Assembly (NCBI GenBank): GCA_023409955.1
Contig: JAEYQQ010000197.1
Coordinates: forward strand, 1-24,432
Origin: Bacillota bacterium
GTDB taxonomy: Bacteria > Bacillota > Clostridia > Christensenellales > Aristaeellaceae
Length of the DNA: 24,432 nucleotides
Direction: 5' to 3'
The notes below the pieces were generated by a model that searched no databases, was not told where the DNA came from, and saw nothing but the letters and a program-made list of their open reading frames with translations. Shown here piece by piece: positions 7,979 through 14,922 of the stretch; within the stretch, counting starts at the first letter, position 1, and each line of letters begins with the position of its first letter. The position numbers were made by a program, and so were the translations under genes.

Positions 7979-8006
7979 AGACGCTGCTATGCATGCGTCT
8001 TTTTTT
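7979..8006 (+). terminator. Intrinsic terminator ahead of the cystine operon
   Basis: AGACGC (7979-7984) pairs with GCGTCT (7995-8000), with an inner TGC/GCA helix and a run of seven T. It ends whatever transcript passes through the hairpin-rich spacer and insulates the downstream promoter. Confidence 0.8.
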
Positions 8007-8065
8007 CTTTGTATTACGCCATGACCCATGCGCTATATAAAATTCCATAAATTCCAAAATATCTG

Positions 8066-8094
8066 TTGACAAGTAGATGGCTGCTGCATATACT
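8066..8094 (+). promoter_or_regulatory. Sigma-A promoter of the cystine-type operon
   Basis: Perfect TTGACA (8066-8071), 17-base spacer, TATACT (8089-8094). Transcription from about 8101 gives a leader of about 160 bases before the first structural gene. The leader contains a short ORF and alternative stems. Confidence 0.8.
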
Positions 8095-8263
8095 TCCAAT
8101 AACCTATTTTTCATATAGGAATTATATTTAGGAGGGTATCCAATGCTGATGGGCATACGTCGCCGATGTTGCCGGTGAATTTCGAGTACAGAAACACCCG
8201 GCGGCAGCACAGCACGAAAAGGTGATTGCCGCAAGAAACGAAAAAGTAAGGCAGGAGATCACC
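8095..8263 (+). promoter_or_regulatory. Candidate cysteine-responsive translation attenuator
   Basis: Four mutually exclusive segments are visible. Segment 1, TGTTGCCGG (8167-8175), contains both Cys codons of the leader ORF and pairs over 9 bases (two G-U) with segment 2, CCGGCGGCA (8198-8206). Part of segment 2, GCGGCA (8201-8206), can instead pair with segment 3, TGCCGC (8227-8232). Segment 3, GGTGATTGCC (8221-8230), can otherwise pair with GGCA (8250-8253) and ATCACC (8258-8263), leaving the GGAG ribosome site of the next gene as an enclosed bulge. A ribosome stalled on the Cys codons would mask segment 1, free segment 2 to take segment 3, and expose the ribosome site. Pairings are seen; the switch is inferred. 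Confidence 0.6.
8143..8178 (+). CDS. Leader peptide MLMGIRRRCCR
   Basis: An 11-codon ORF with a very strong ribosome site, AGGAGGG at 8130-8136, 6 bases before the ATG; that is better than the site of the structural gene after it. It encodes three Arg, two Cys (TGT TGC, 8167-8172) and one Arg, then TGA. It lies alone between a consensus promoter and the first gene of a cystine-type transport operon. Clustered codons for the regulated amino acid are the hallmark of attenuation leader peptides, and Cys-rich leaders of sulfur genes are known in actinobacteria including mycobacteria. Arginine sensing cannot be excluded. Confidence 0.65.
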   Translation: MLMGIRRRCCR

Positions 8264-9265
8264 ATGTCAAAAAAACAGCTTGTCTTGGACGCCTTCGAAA
8301 ACAAACCGGTGGACAGGGTCCCAGTGGGATTTTGGTTTCACTTTGCGGATGAGAAAGATTTTTTCAGCAGCGATGTCAGCCATGACGTTATTCAAAAAAA
8401 CCTGGATGGACACAGCAAATTTTATCGGGAGTTTCAACCCGACTTTGTAAAGCTGATGAGCGACGGTTACTTCGGCTATCCAAATGCCGCCATCAAAAAC
8501 GCCAAATCAGCAGCCGACCTGTATGCGGTAAAACCCATCGGCGCCCATCATCCCTGGATACTAGGCCAGGTGGATCTGGTGAGCCGCCTGACCACCGCCT
8601 TTGGCGATGATATCGCAACCTTCTACAACGTTTTTTCCCCGGCCACCTTCTTTCGTTTTATCACCGGTGGCGTCACGGAAAATGGCGATACCATTTTGGC
8701 AAACTTTTTGCTGGAGGATGAAAATGCCGTAAAGCACGCCTTGGATGCCATCGCCCAGGACCTGTCTGCTCTTTCCCGTGCGGTTATTGAAACCGGTCAT
8801 GCCACCGGCATCTATCTGAGCGTTAAGAATGTTCAGGACAGCCGAATCTCAAACGATACCTACCGCCGTATCATCACCCCCAGTGATAAGCAGGTTCTGG
8901 CTGCCGCACATGAAGCCAGTGCCTACCACATTTTGCACATCTGCGGCTATGAGGGCAGCCGCAACAACCTGGCGCTGTATGCCGATTATGAGGTGAAGGC
9001 CATCAACTGGGCCGTTACCGTGGAAGGCGTCAGCTTAAAGGAAGGCAAAAAGCGTTTTGGCGGCCGCGCCGTCATCGGCGGCTTTGGCAACACAAAAACC
9101 TCCCTGTTATATGCAGGGAGCCGGTCTGACATTGAGCAGTATACGGAAGATTTGATTGCAGATGCAGGGAAGCTTGGGGTAATACTGGGCGCCGACTGTA
9201 CCATCCCTGGCGATATGGATTTGAACCGTCTCAAGTGGGTGCGTGACAAAGCTGCCTTGCTGTAA
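8264..9265 (+). CDS. UroD-fold protein, putative corrinoid/thiol methyltransferase
   Basis: A 333-residue member of the uroporphyrinogen decarboxylase superfamily. It looks like the methyltransferase branch (MtaA/MtbA-like) rather than HemE. HIC (His225, Cys227) and Cys312 in GADCTIPGDMDL give the zinc-type His-x-Cys...Cys set that activates a thiol in that branch, and no heme biosynthesis genes are nearby. It starts at ATG 8264 with AGGAG 6 bases upstream; an in-frame GTG at 8222 lacks a site. It is the first gene of the operon, followed after 38 bases by the solute-binding proteins. Inference: it may demethylate or methylate a sulfur compound imported by the transporter. No corrinoid protein gene is in the window, so this remains open. 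Confidence 0.82.
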   Translation: MSKKQLVLDAFENKPVDRVPVGFWFHFADEKDFFSSDVSHDVIQKNLDGHSKFYREFQPDFVKLMSDGYFGYPNAAIKNAKSAADLYAVKPIGAHHPWILGQVDLVSRLTTAFGDDIATFYNVFSPATFFRFITGGVTENGDTILANFLLEDENAVKHALDAIAQDLSALSRAVIETGHATGIYLSVKNVQDSRISNDTYRRIITPSDKQVLAAAHEASAYHILHICGYEGSRNNLALYADYEVKAINWAVTVEGVSLKEGKKRFGGRAVIGGFGNTKTSLLYAGSRSDIEQYTEDLIADAGKLGVILGADCTIPGDMDLNRLKWVRDKAALL

Positions 9266-9303
9266 GCATACAAGCAAGATAATAAGCAAAGGGAGATATC
9301 ATC

Positions 9304-10131
9304 ATGAAAGCATATCAAAGGCTGGCTGTCCTGGCTCTTGTTCTTGCCCTGATCCTATCCATTGCTGCCGCCCAGGCAGAGGATGTAAAAACCGTATATG
9401 CTGCCCACACCCAAACCTACGTCCCTTATGATTATGTCAATGAAAACGGCGAATCAGACGGCTTTGAGGTACAGGTCTTAAAGGCTGTGGATGAGCTTTT
9501 GCCAAAGTATCAGTTTGTGTTTGTACCCACCACAGACGATGACCTGCTCATCGGCATCGAGTCCGGCAAGTATAACCTGGGCACCAAGGGGGCTTGGTTT
9601 ACAGATGAGCGGGCAAAAAAATATATCTTCCCCCAAAACCCTATTGCAGCCAGTATCATCGGCCTGGCCTTCCGCGCGGAAAATGCCCAGCAGATCAAGG
9701 ATATGGAAACCTTCGCCACATTCAGCGGCAAGCTGGTTCCCATCGCCCCCCAAAACGCTCAGTGGGCCATTGTGGAAGCGTACAACAATGCCCACCCCGA
9801 CAAGCAGGTGGCCTTGGTGGCCAGCGAATCCTTCAATATTGCGGATGCCTACACCTGGGTACTGGAAGGCCGCTATGATGCATTCTTTGACATTAAGCTA
9901 TCCTTCCAGAACAACGTATTAAACGACGGCGCACCGTATCATGCTCTGGCTGACAAGCTGGCCTATGTGCCCTACAAAGCCATTCCCACCTGGCCCTTAT
10001 TTAACAAAAACGATCAGGAGCTGGCGGATGCCTACGATAAAGCACTGGAAGAACTGCAAGCCAGTGGCAAGATCGGCGAGCTTGTGCTGCAGTACTTTGG
10101 CGAAGACATCTTCCAGTATATTTTGGAATAA
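9304..10131 (+). CDS. Amino acid (cystine-type) ABC transporter solute-binding protein 1
   Basis: A 275-residue family 3 periplasmic-type binding protein. A signal peptide (about 1-26) ends in an A-x-A site, AAAQA before EDVKTVYAAHTQ. There is no lipobox cysteine, and in fact no cysteine in the protein. The mature part shows family 3 features: TYVPYDYVNENGESDGFEVQ near the N-terminus and a C-terminal YFGEDIF like the WFGEDV of Bacillus TcyJ. It is about 70 % identical by eye to the next gene product, so the pair is a tandem duplication. SBP-SBP-permease-permease-ATPase is the gene order of B. subtilis tcyJKLMN, which imports cystine and related sulfur compounds. Confidence 0.85.
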   Translation: MKAYQRLAVLALVLALILSIAAAQAEDVKTVYAAHTQTYVPYDYVNENGESDGFEVQVLKAVDELLPKYQFVFVPTTDDDLLIGIESGKYNLGTKGAWFTDERAKKYIFPQNPIAASIIGLAFRAENAQQIKDMETFATFSGKLVPIAPQNAQWAIVEAYNNAHPDKQVALVASESFNIADAYTWVLEGRYDAFFDIKLSFQNNVLNDGAPYHALADKLAYVPYKAIPTWPLFNKNDQELADAYDKALEELQASGKIGELVLQYFGEDIFQYILE

Positions 10132-10240
10132 CCCTATCCCATTTCGGTACACGGCATGCTGCGAACCGGAATGCTTTGTCAGTTTCCAAATCCCCTGCTG
10201 GATTATGCTCACGGAAATGATTTGAAAAGGAGCTTGTCCT

Positions 10241-11068
10241 ATGAAAACCAACAAAAGGGCTGCAACCATGCTGCTGTTGCTCACACTGGTCCTGGCCATC
10301 CCAGGTGCTCAGGCCGATGGCGTAAAAACCATTTATGTCGCCCACACCCAAACCTACGTCCCTTATGATTTCGTTAATGAAAAGGGTGAATCCGACGGCT
10401 TTGAGGTGCAGGTTTTACAGGCTGTGGATGAACTTTTGCCCCAGTATCAGTTTGAGTTTGTACCTACCACAGACGATGACCTGCTCATTGGCATTGAATC
10501 CGGCAAATACAATGTTGGTATAAAGGGTGTATGGTTTACACAGGAGCGGGCAAAGAAGTATCTCTTCCCGAAAAACCATATAGCAGCCAGTATCATCGGC
10601 ATTGCCATCCGGGCTGAGAACGCCAATGAGATCACGGACATTGACAGCTTTGCAGCTTACAGCGGCAAGCTGGTGCCCATTGCCCCCCAAAGCGCTCAAT
10701 ATGCTGTCGTGGAACAGTACAACGCCGCCCATCCTGACACGCCCATTCTCCTGATCCCCTCTGAAACCTTTATCATCACCGACGCCTACACCTGGGTACT
10801 GGAAGGCAGGTATGATGGTTTCTTTGACATCAAGCTTTCCTTCCAGAATAATGTGCTCAAGGAAGACGGCCCCTACTATGGCCTTTCCGAAAAGTTGGCT
10901 TATGTGCCCTACAAGGCCATACCTACCTGGCCTTTGTTTAATAAAGACAACCAGGAACTGGCCGATGCGTATGATGCAGCCGTCGCTCAGCTGAGTGCGG
11001 AAGGCAAAATAGCAGCGCTTTCGCAGCAGTATTTTGGAGAAGATATTTTCCAGTATATACAACAATAA
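10241..11068 (+). CDS. Amino acid (cystine-type) ABC transporter solute-binding protein 2
   Basis: A second 275-residue family 3 binding protein, a paralogue of the preceding gene at equal length, with long identical blocks such as VPTTDDDLLIGIESGKYN and AYVPYKAIPTWPLFNK. The signal peptide (about 1-25) ends GAQA before DGVKTIY, again without a lipobox cysteine. Differences cluster in the middle (for example KQVALVASESFNIA versus TPILLIPSETFIIT), compatible with altered ligand preference. AAAGGAG precedes the ATG by 8 bases; a 109-base gap separates the two genes. TcyJ and TcyK of Bacillus are a comparable pair. A 12-bp hairpin follows the stop codon. Confidence 0.85.
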   Translation: MKTNKRAATMLLLLTLVLAIPGAQADGVKTIYVAHTQTYVPYDFVNEKGESDGFEVQVLQAVDELLPQYQFEFVPTTDDDLLIGIESGKYNVGIKGVWFTQERAKKYLFPKNHIAASIIGIAIRAENANEITDIDSFAAYSGKLVPIAPQSAQYAVVEQYNAAHPDTPILLIPSETFIITDAYTWVLEGRYDGFFDIKLSFQNNVLKEDGPYYGLSEKLAYVPYKAIPTWPLFNKDNQELADAYDAAVAQLSAEGKIAALSQQYFGEDIFQYIQQ

Positions 11069-11075
11069 GCTCGCC

Positions 11076-11113
11076 AGCCCCCGGCGCCGCTGCTATGCCC
11101 TGCGCCGGGGGCT
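11076..11113 (+). other. Intercistronic 12-bp hairpin
   Basis: AGCCCCCGGCGC (11076-11087) and GCGCCGGGGGCT (11102-11113) form a perfect 12-bp GC-rich stem with a 14-base loop. Only TTTG follows, so it is a poor terminator. Between binding protein and permease genes such stems typically stabilise the upstream mRNA or reduce read-through, keeping binding proteins in excess. Confidence 0.75.
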
Positions 11114-11136
11114 TTGCAAATTCGAAAGGATGCACC

Positions 11137-11859
11137 ATGAGGCCCTTTGATGCAACGAAAATTTTTCAGGTACTGCCAGCCCTGCTCCCTTACCTTTCCG
11201 TTACGCTGCTGATGATGCTCGGCACCGTTTTTACAGGCGGCCTGCTGGGTTTTATGCTGGCCAGGGCCAAGCTGTCTAAGCGCCGTTTTTTACGAACGCT
11301 GGCCGGCGGTTATACCGCTGCCTTGCGCTGCACCCCTTCGGTGGTTCTGCTGTTTATTGTTTATTACGGCCTGCCTGAGCTGATCATGGGCTTGTTTGGC
11401 ATCAACATCAACTTCATCGATAAAGGCCTTTTTGTTCTTATCACCTTTGCCCTTTTGTTTGCTGCATCCATGTCGGAAGTCATGCGCTCTGCCTACCTGG
11501 CGGTGGACAGAGGCCAGCGGGAGGCGGCGCTGAGCATCGGTATGAGTGAAGCCCAATGCCTTTTCCGTATCACACTGCCCCAGGCGGTTGTTTTTGCCCT
11601 GCCCAACTTTTCAAATGCACTCATCAACTTGATGAAGGAAGGCTCCCTGGCCTATACCATCGGCCTGATTGATGTTATGGGCCAAGGCAACCTCATCATA
11701 TCCCGCAATTATGGCGCTCACGCCCTGGAAACCTATCTTGCCCTGGCCATCATCTACTGGACGCTGACGCTATTGCTCCAGTATACCTTTGGGGCCATAG
11801 AGCGCAGGCTCTCCCGGGGGCGCAAAAGCGTAGCTGCTCAGGAGGACGTATGGAACTGA
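11137..11859 (+). CDS. Amino acid ABC transporter permease 1 (TcyL/HisM type)
   Basis: A 240-residue integral membrane protein with about five hydrophobic segments and the polar-amino-acid permease signature ALRCTPSVVLLFIVYYGLP (62-80). The EAA loop that docks the ATPase is at about 129-151 (EAALSIGMSEAQCLFRITLPQAV). AAAGGA at 11125-11130 is 6 bases before ATG 11137; an ATG at 11095 lies inside the upstream hairpin and is rejected. The 3' end overlaps the next permease by 10 bases, indicating translational coupling and a heterodimeric channel as in TcyL/TcyM. Specificity for cystine is inferred from gene order only. Confidence 0.88.
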   Translation: MRPFDATKIFQVLPALLPYLSVTLLMMLGTVFTGGLLGFMLARAKLSKRRFLRTLAGGYTAALRCTPSVVLLFIVYYGLPELIMGLFGININFIDKGLFVLITFALLFAASMSEVMRSAYLAVDRGQREAALSIGMSEAQCLFRITLPQAVVFALPNFSNALINLMKEGSLAYTIGLIDVMGQGNLIISRNYGAHALETYLALAIIYWTLTLLLQYTFGAIERRLSRGRKSVAAQEDVWN

Positions 11860-12560
11860 ATGCAACGTATATGGTGAACACCTTTTTCCTGGCCTTAACG
11901 GGCATTCCTACCACCCTTTTTATGACTGGCGTGGCGCTGCTGATTGGCCTGCCGCTTGGCTTTTTGATGGCGCTTTCAAAAATCCATAACATGGGCATCA
12001 TCAGGCATTTGGTTTCCTTTTATGTCTCCTTCATCCGGGGCACGCCGGTGGTTTTGCAAATACTGATCATATACAGCCTTGTCCCCAGCCTTTTGAATAC
12101 GGTGGTCAAAAGCCTGGGCCTGCCCATCCATGTGTTTGATATCAATCCCATTCTGTATGCTTGCATTGTATTTTCCATCAACGCTACAGCAGAGCTGTCA
12201 GAGCTTAACCGCGCAGCGCTTTTGACCGTGGATGCGGGACAAATGGAAGCTGCCTTGGCAATTGGCCTTAGCCGTGCCCAGGCCTATATCCGCATCATCA
12301 TCCCCCAGGCCCTGACAGCAGCCTTGCCCAATTTGTGCAACATCACCATCCAGCTGATCAAAAGCACCTCTCTGGCATTTTTAATGACCGTTAAGGACAT
12401 TACCGCCATCGCCAAGGTGGAAGCCGCATACGGCTATAACTATATTGAATCGTATATCGTCATCTTTTTTATGTACATTCTGGTCTGCTCCGCCACCCAG
12501 CTTCTGTACTCCCTGGCAGAAAAGCGATTCGCCGCTTACAAATCCCTGAAGCAGGCCTGA
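11850..12560 (+). CDS. Amino acid ABC transporter permease 2 (TcyM type)
   Basis: A 236-residue membrane protein, partner of the preceding permease. It shows the same signature, YVSFIRGTPVVLQILIIY (58-75), and the EAA loop EAALAIGLSRAQAYIRIIIPQAL (133-155). AGGAGG of its ribosome site lies inside the end of permease 1. The ATPase gene follows after 16 bases. Together with the ATPase it should form the membrane core that receives substrate from the two exported binding proteins. Confidence 0.9.
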   Translation: MELNATYMVNTFFLALTGIPTTLFMTGVALLIGLPLGFLMALSKIHNMGIIRHLVSFYVSFIRGTPVVLQILIIYSLVPSLLNTVVKSLGLPIHVFDINPILYACIVFSINATAELSELNRAALLTVDAGQMEAALAIGLSRAQAYIRIIIPQALTAALPNLCNITIQLIKSTSLAFLMTVKDITAIAKVEAAYGYNYIESYIVIFFMYILVCSATQLLYSLAEKRFAAYKSLKQA

Positions 12561-12576
12561 AAGGAGACAAATAGCC

Positions 12577-13329
12577 ATGCTGGAAATCAAGAACATCTAC
12601 AAGGCATTTCAAAAGCATCAGGTACTCAAGGGCGTCAGTCTGAAAGTGGACAAGGGGGATGTTACGGTGATCCTGGGCCCCAGCGGTTCGGGCAAAACCA
12701 CGCTGCTGCGCTGCATCAACTTTCTGGAGCGGGCCGATAAGGGCGAAATATTGTTTGATGATTTAAAGGTCAGCGTAACAACCGCATCCGCCGCCGATAT
12801 CAGCCGCATCCGCAAGCGCACCGCCTTTGTATTTCAAAACTATAACCTCTTCAGCAACAAAACGGCTTTAGAAAACGTAACAGAGGGCCTGATGATTGCC
12901 AGAAAGGTACCCAAGGCCGACGCCATTGCCATTGCAAAGCAGGCCCTTGACAAGGTGGGTCTTACCGACCGGTATGACTACTACCCCATCAAATTATCCG
13001 GGGGCCAGCAGCAGCGGGTCGGTATCGCCCGGGCCATTGCAGTCAACCCTGATGTGATTTTGTTTGACGAGCCCACCTCCGCCTTGGATCCGGAGCTCAT
13101 TGGCGAAGTGCTAGGGGTGATGAAGCGCCTGGCCAGCGAAGGCACCACCATGGTGGTGGTGACCCATGAAATGTCCTTTGCCCAAGACGTGGCCAACCAT
13201 ATTCTCTTTATGGACGGCGGCCTGATTGCAGAGGAGGGACGGCCAAAGGATTTCTTCCGTGCCCCCAAGGAAGAGCGCACCCGGCAATTTCTGCGTAGGA
13301 TTCTCCCTGATCAGGATTATTCCATTTGA
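12577..13329 (+). CDS. Amino acid ABC transporter ATP-binding protein (TcyN type)
   Basis: A 250-residue cytoplasmic ATPase with every expected motif in order: Walker A GPSGSGKT (34-41), Q-loop Gln87, signature LSGGQQQR (140-147), Walker B ILFDEP (161-166), D-loop SALD (168-171) and H-loop His197. The length and the start LEIKNIYKAFQKHQVLKGVSL fit polar amino acid importers such as TcyN/GlnQ. AAAGGAG lies ahead of ATG 12577. It is the last gene of the operon, ended by a strong bidirectional terminator. No dedicated regulator gene is in the operon, consistent with control by the leader at 8095-8263. Confidence 0.93.
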   Translation: MLEIKNIYKAFQKHQVLKGVSLKVDKGDVTVILGPSGSGKTTLLRCINFLERADKGEILFDDLKVSVTTASAADISRIRKRTAFVFQNYNLFSNKTALENVTEGLMIARKVPKADAIAIAKQALDKVGLTDRYDYYPIKLSGGQQQRVGIARAIAVNPDVILFDEPTSALDPELIGEVLGVMKRLASEGTTMVVVTHEMSFAQDVANHILFMDGGLIAEEGRPKDFFRAPKEERTRQFLRRILPDQDYSI

Positions 13330-13335
13330 CCAAAG

Positions 13336-13380
13336 CAAACAGCACCGCCTTCATACGTATGAAAACGGTGCTGTTTGATT
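13336..13380. terminator. Bidirectional terminator between operon and helicase
   Basis: A perfect 12-bp stem, CAAACAGCACCG (13336-13347) / CGGTGCTGTTTG (13366-13377), continues into an inner TTCATA-CG-TATGAA palindrome. The flanks are T-rich to the right and A-rich to the left. It serves the convergent ATPase and DEAD-box genes. Confidence 0.85.
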
Positions 13381-13399
13381 GTATAGCTACGCTTTGCAG

Positions 13400-14620
13400 T
13401 TATGCCCTGGCACGAACCCGTCCATGCTGTTCTCTTTGCTGGATGCGCATGGGGCGAGGGGCTTTGGGCGGCGGGGTGAACACCTGCATGGGATAGGGGT
13501 GCTCATCTTCCACAGGCACCTTGCGGCCTGTCAGCTTTTCGATGGACCGAAGCTTATCCTTTTCCTCAATATCGCAAAAGGACAGCGCAATGCCCGTATG
13601 CCCGGCACGGCCGGTTCTGCCAATGCGGTGCACATAGGTTTCAGGCACATCTGGCAGGTCGTAATTGATCACATGGGACAATTCGTCAATATCGATGCCC
13701 CTGGCGGCAATATCAGTGGCAACCAATACCCGCAGGGTCTTGTTCTTGAAACCGTTGAGCGCCTGCTGGCGGGAGCTTTGGGATTTGTCGCCGTGGATGG
13801 CCTGAGCATTTACGCCGCTGCGCTCCAGCTCACGAACCACCCGGTCTGCACCATGCTTGGTACGGGCGAACACCAGGGCGGATGTAATGGAATTGTCCTT
13901 GAGCAAATGTATCAAAAGGTTCCGCTTGTTAACCTTGTCCACAAAGTATACAGATTGGGTAATCAGGTCTACCGTGGGTGATGCCGGGGCCACGTCCACC
14001 TTCACCGGGTCATTCAAAAGGGAATCGGAAAGATCGGCGATCTCCTTGGGCATGGTAGCAGAAAAGAAAAGCGTCTGCTTTTTGTCCGGCGTCTTTTGAA
14101 GAATCTTCTTCACATCATGGATAAAGCCCATGTCCAGCATGCGGTCGGCTTCATCCAAGGTCAATATCTCCACTTGCCGAAGGTCTACCAGGCCCTGGTT
14201 AATCAGGTCATTGAGCCGGCCTGGGGTGGCTACCAAAATGTCAATGCCCCGGCGCAGGTTCTGTTCCTGTGGCCTCTGGGCCACACCACCGAAGATAACA
14301 GCTGTACGTAAGCCGGTATAGCGGCCATAGGCGATAAAGTTGTCATAAATCTGCAAAGCCAGCTCCCGGGTAGGGGTTAAAATCAATGCCCGGATGGGCC
14401 TGCGGCCCGGAAAGGGGATGGGTTTGCCATACAGCTTATGCAGGATCGGTACGGCAAAGGCCGCTGTTTTGCCTGTGCCGGTCTGGGCACAGCCCAATAA
14501 ATCGCGGCCCATAATGGCAGGGGGAATGGCTTTTGACTGGATAGGCGTAGGCTCAACATACTGCTGCTGCTCCAGCGCCTTTAAAATAACGGGATGGATC
14601 GATAATTGTTGAAATTCCAT
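13400..14620 (-). CDS. DEAD-box RNA helicase, RhlE type
   Basis: A 406-residue ATP-dependent RNA helicase with both RecA domains. Motifs in order are the Q motif EPTPIQSKAIP (23-33), motif I AQTGTGKT (45-52), Ia PTRELA (83-88), TPGR (132-135), II DEAD (156-159), III SAT (187-189), IV LVFARTKHGADR (249-260), V ATDIAARGID (301-310) and VI HRIGRTGR (331-338). The short basic C-terminus (RPMRIQQREQHGRVRARA) and spacing favour RhlE over CsdA/DbpA, which carry larger tails. It probably acts in ribosome assembly or RNA turnover, often cold-responsive. AAAGGAG lies 5 bases before the ATG on the minus strand. It is monocistronic with a structured leader of about 140 bases. Confidence 0.93.
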   Translation of the reverse strand: MEFQQLSIHPVILKALEQQQYVEPTPIQSKAIPPAIMGRDLLGCAQTGTGKTAAFAVPILHKLYGKPIPFPGRRPIRALILTPTRELALQIYDNFIAYGRYTGLRTAVIFGGVAQRPQEQNLRRGIDILVATPGRLNDLINQGLVDLRQVEILTLDEADRMLDMGFIHDVKKILQKTPDKKQTLFFSATMPKEIADLSDSLLNDPVKVDVAPASPTVDLITQSVYFVDKVNKRNLLIHLLKDNSITSALVFARTKHGADRVVRELERSGVNAQAIHGDKSQSSRQQALNGFKNKTLRVLVATDIAARGIDIDELSHVINYDLPDVPETYVHRIGRTGRAGHTGIALSFCDIEEKDKLRSIEKLTGRKVPVEDEHPYPMQVFTPPPKAPRPMRIQQREQHGRVRARA

Positions 14621-14684
14621 GGAAGCTCCTTTATATTATGGGGCGGCATGCCCCGAATGGGGCGCAGGCGCCCCCATATAAAAG

Positions 14685-14713
14685 CCGCGACTTCCATGGA
14701 ACGGAAATCGCGG
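14685..14713 (-). other. Hairpin in the helicase mRNA leader
   Basis: Arms 14685-14695 and 14703-14713 pair over 11 positions with one C-A mismatch. A second GC-rich hairpin (GGGGCG/CGCCCC) lies nearer the start codon at about 14658-14675. Both fall between the minus-strand promoter and the helicase ATG, where they could affect mRNA stability or translation. Confidence 0.55.
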
Positions 14714-14768
14714 TCCGACCAGCGGTACAGGGCGCGTCCAAAAAACTTTGAATTACTGCGCACTCATT

Positions 14769-14797
14769 AGATTAGTGCAAAATGGTCATTTTGTCAA
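14769..14797 (-). promoter_or_regulatory. Sigma-A promoter of the helicase gene with spacer palindrome
   Basis: On the minus strand, perfect TTGACA (14792-14797), 17 bases, TAATCT (14769-14774). The spacer contains a perfect inverted repeat CAAAATG-GT-CATTTTG (14778-14793), positioned to act as an operator, although no regulator gene is adjacent. Confidence 0.68.
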
Positions 14798-14887
14798 CCA
14801 GAAGAATCTACTAACCAGAAAAGCTGGTTTTTAGTCAGTTTGCCGAAGGTATTGCTGGCAATCAGCTGCCGGATTCTTTGGTATTAT

Positions 14888-14916
14888 CAAAGAACTGATG
14901 ATGGATACAGCATCAG
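14888..14916 (-). terminator. Weak candidate terminator of the DUF2927-like gene
   Basis: Just past the stop codon on the minus strand, CTGATG and CATCAG (14911-14916 / 14895-14900) form a 6-bp stem with a 10-base loop followed by TTCTTT. A second hairpin (AACCAG/CTGGTT, 14813-14829) lies further on. Neither is strong, so read-through toward the helicase is possible. Confidence 0.25.
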
Positions 14917-14922
14917 CTGCGC

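Noticed and set aside
7754..8050. 98-codon plus-strand frame after the transsulfuration gene
   Set aside because: It starts inside the upstream gene, has no ribosome site and runs through four hairpins and a terminator.
8222..8263. GTG 8222 as the start of the UroD-like gene
   Set aside because: No ribosome site precedes it, whereas ATG 8264 has AGGAG at the right distance and matches the usual N-terminus.
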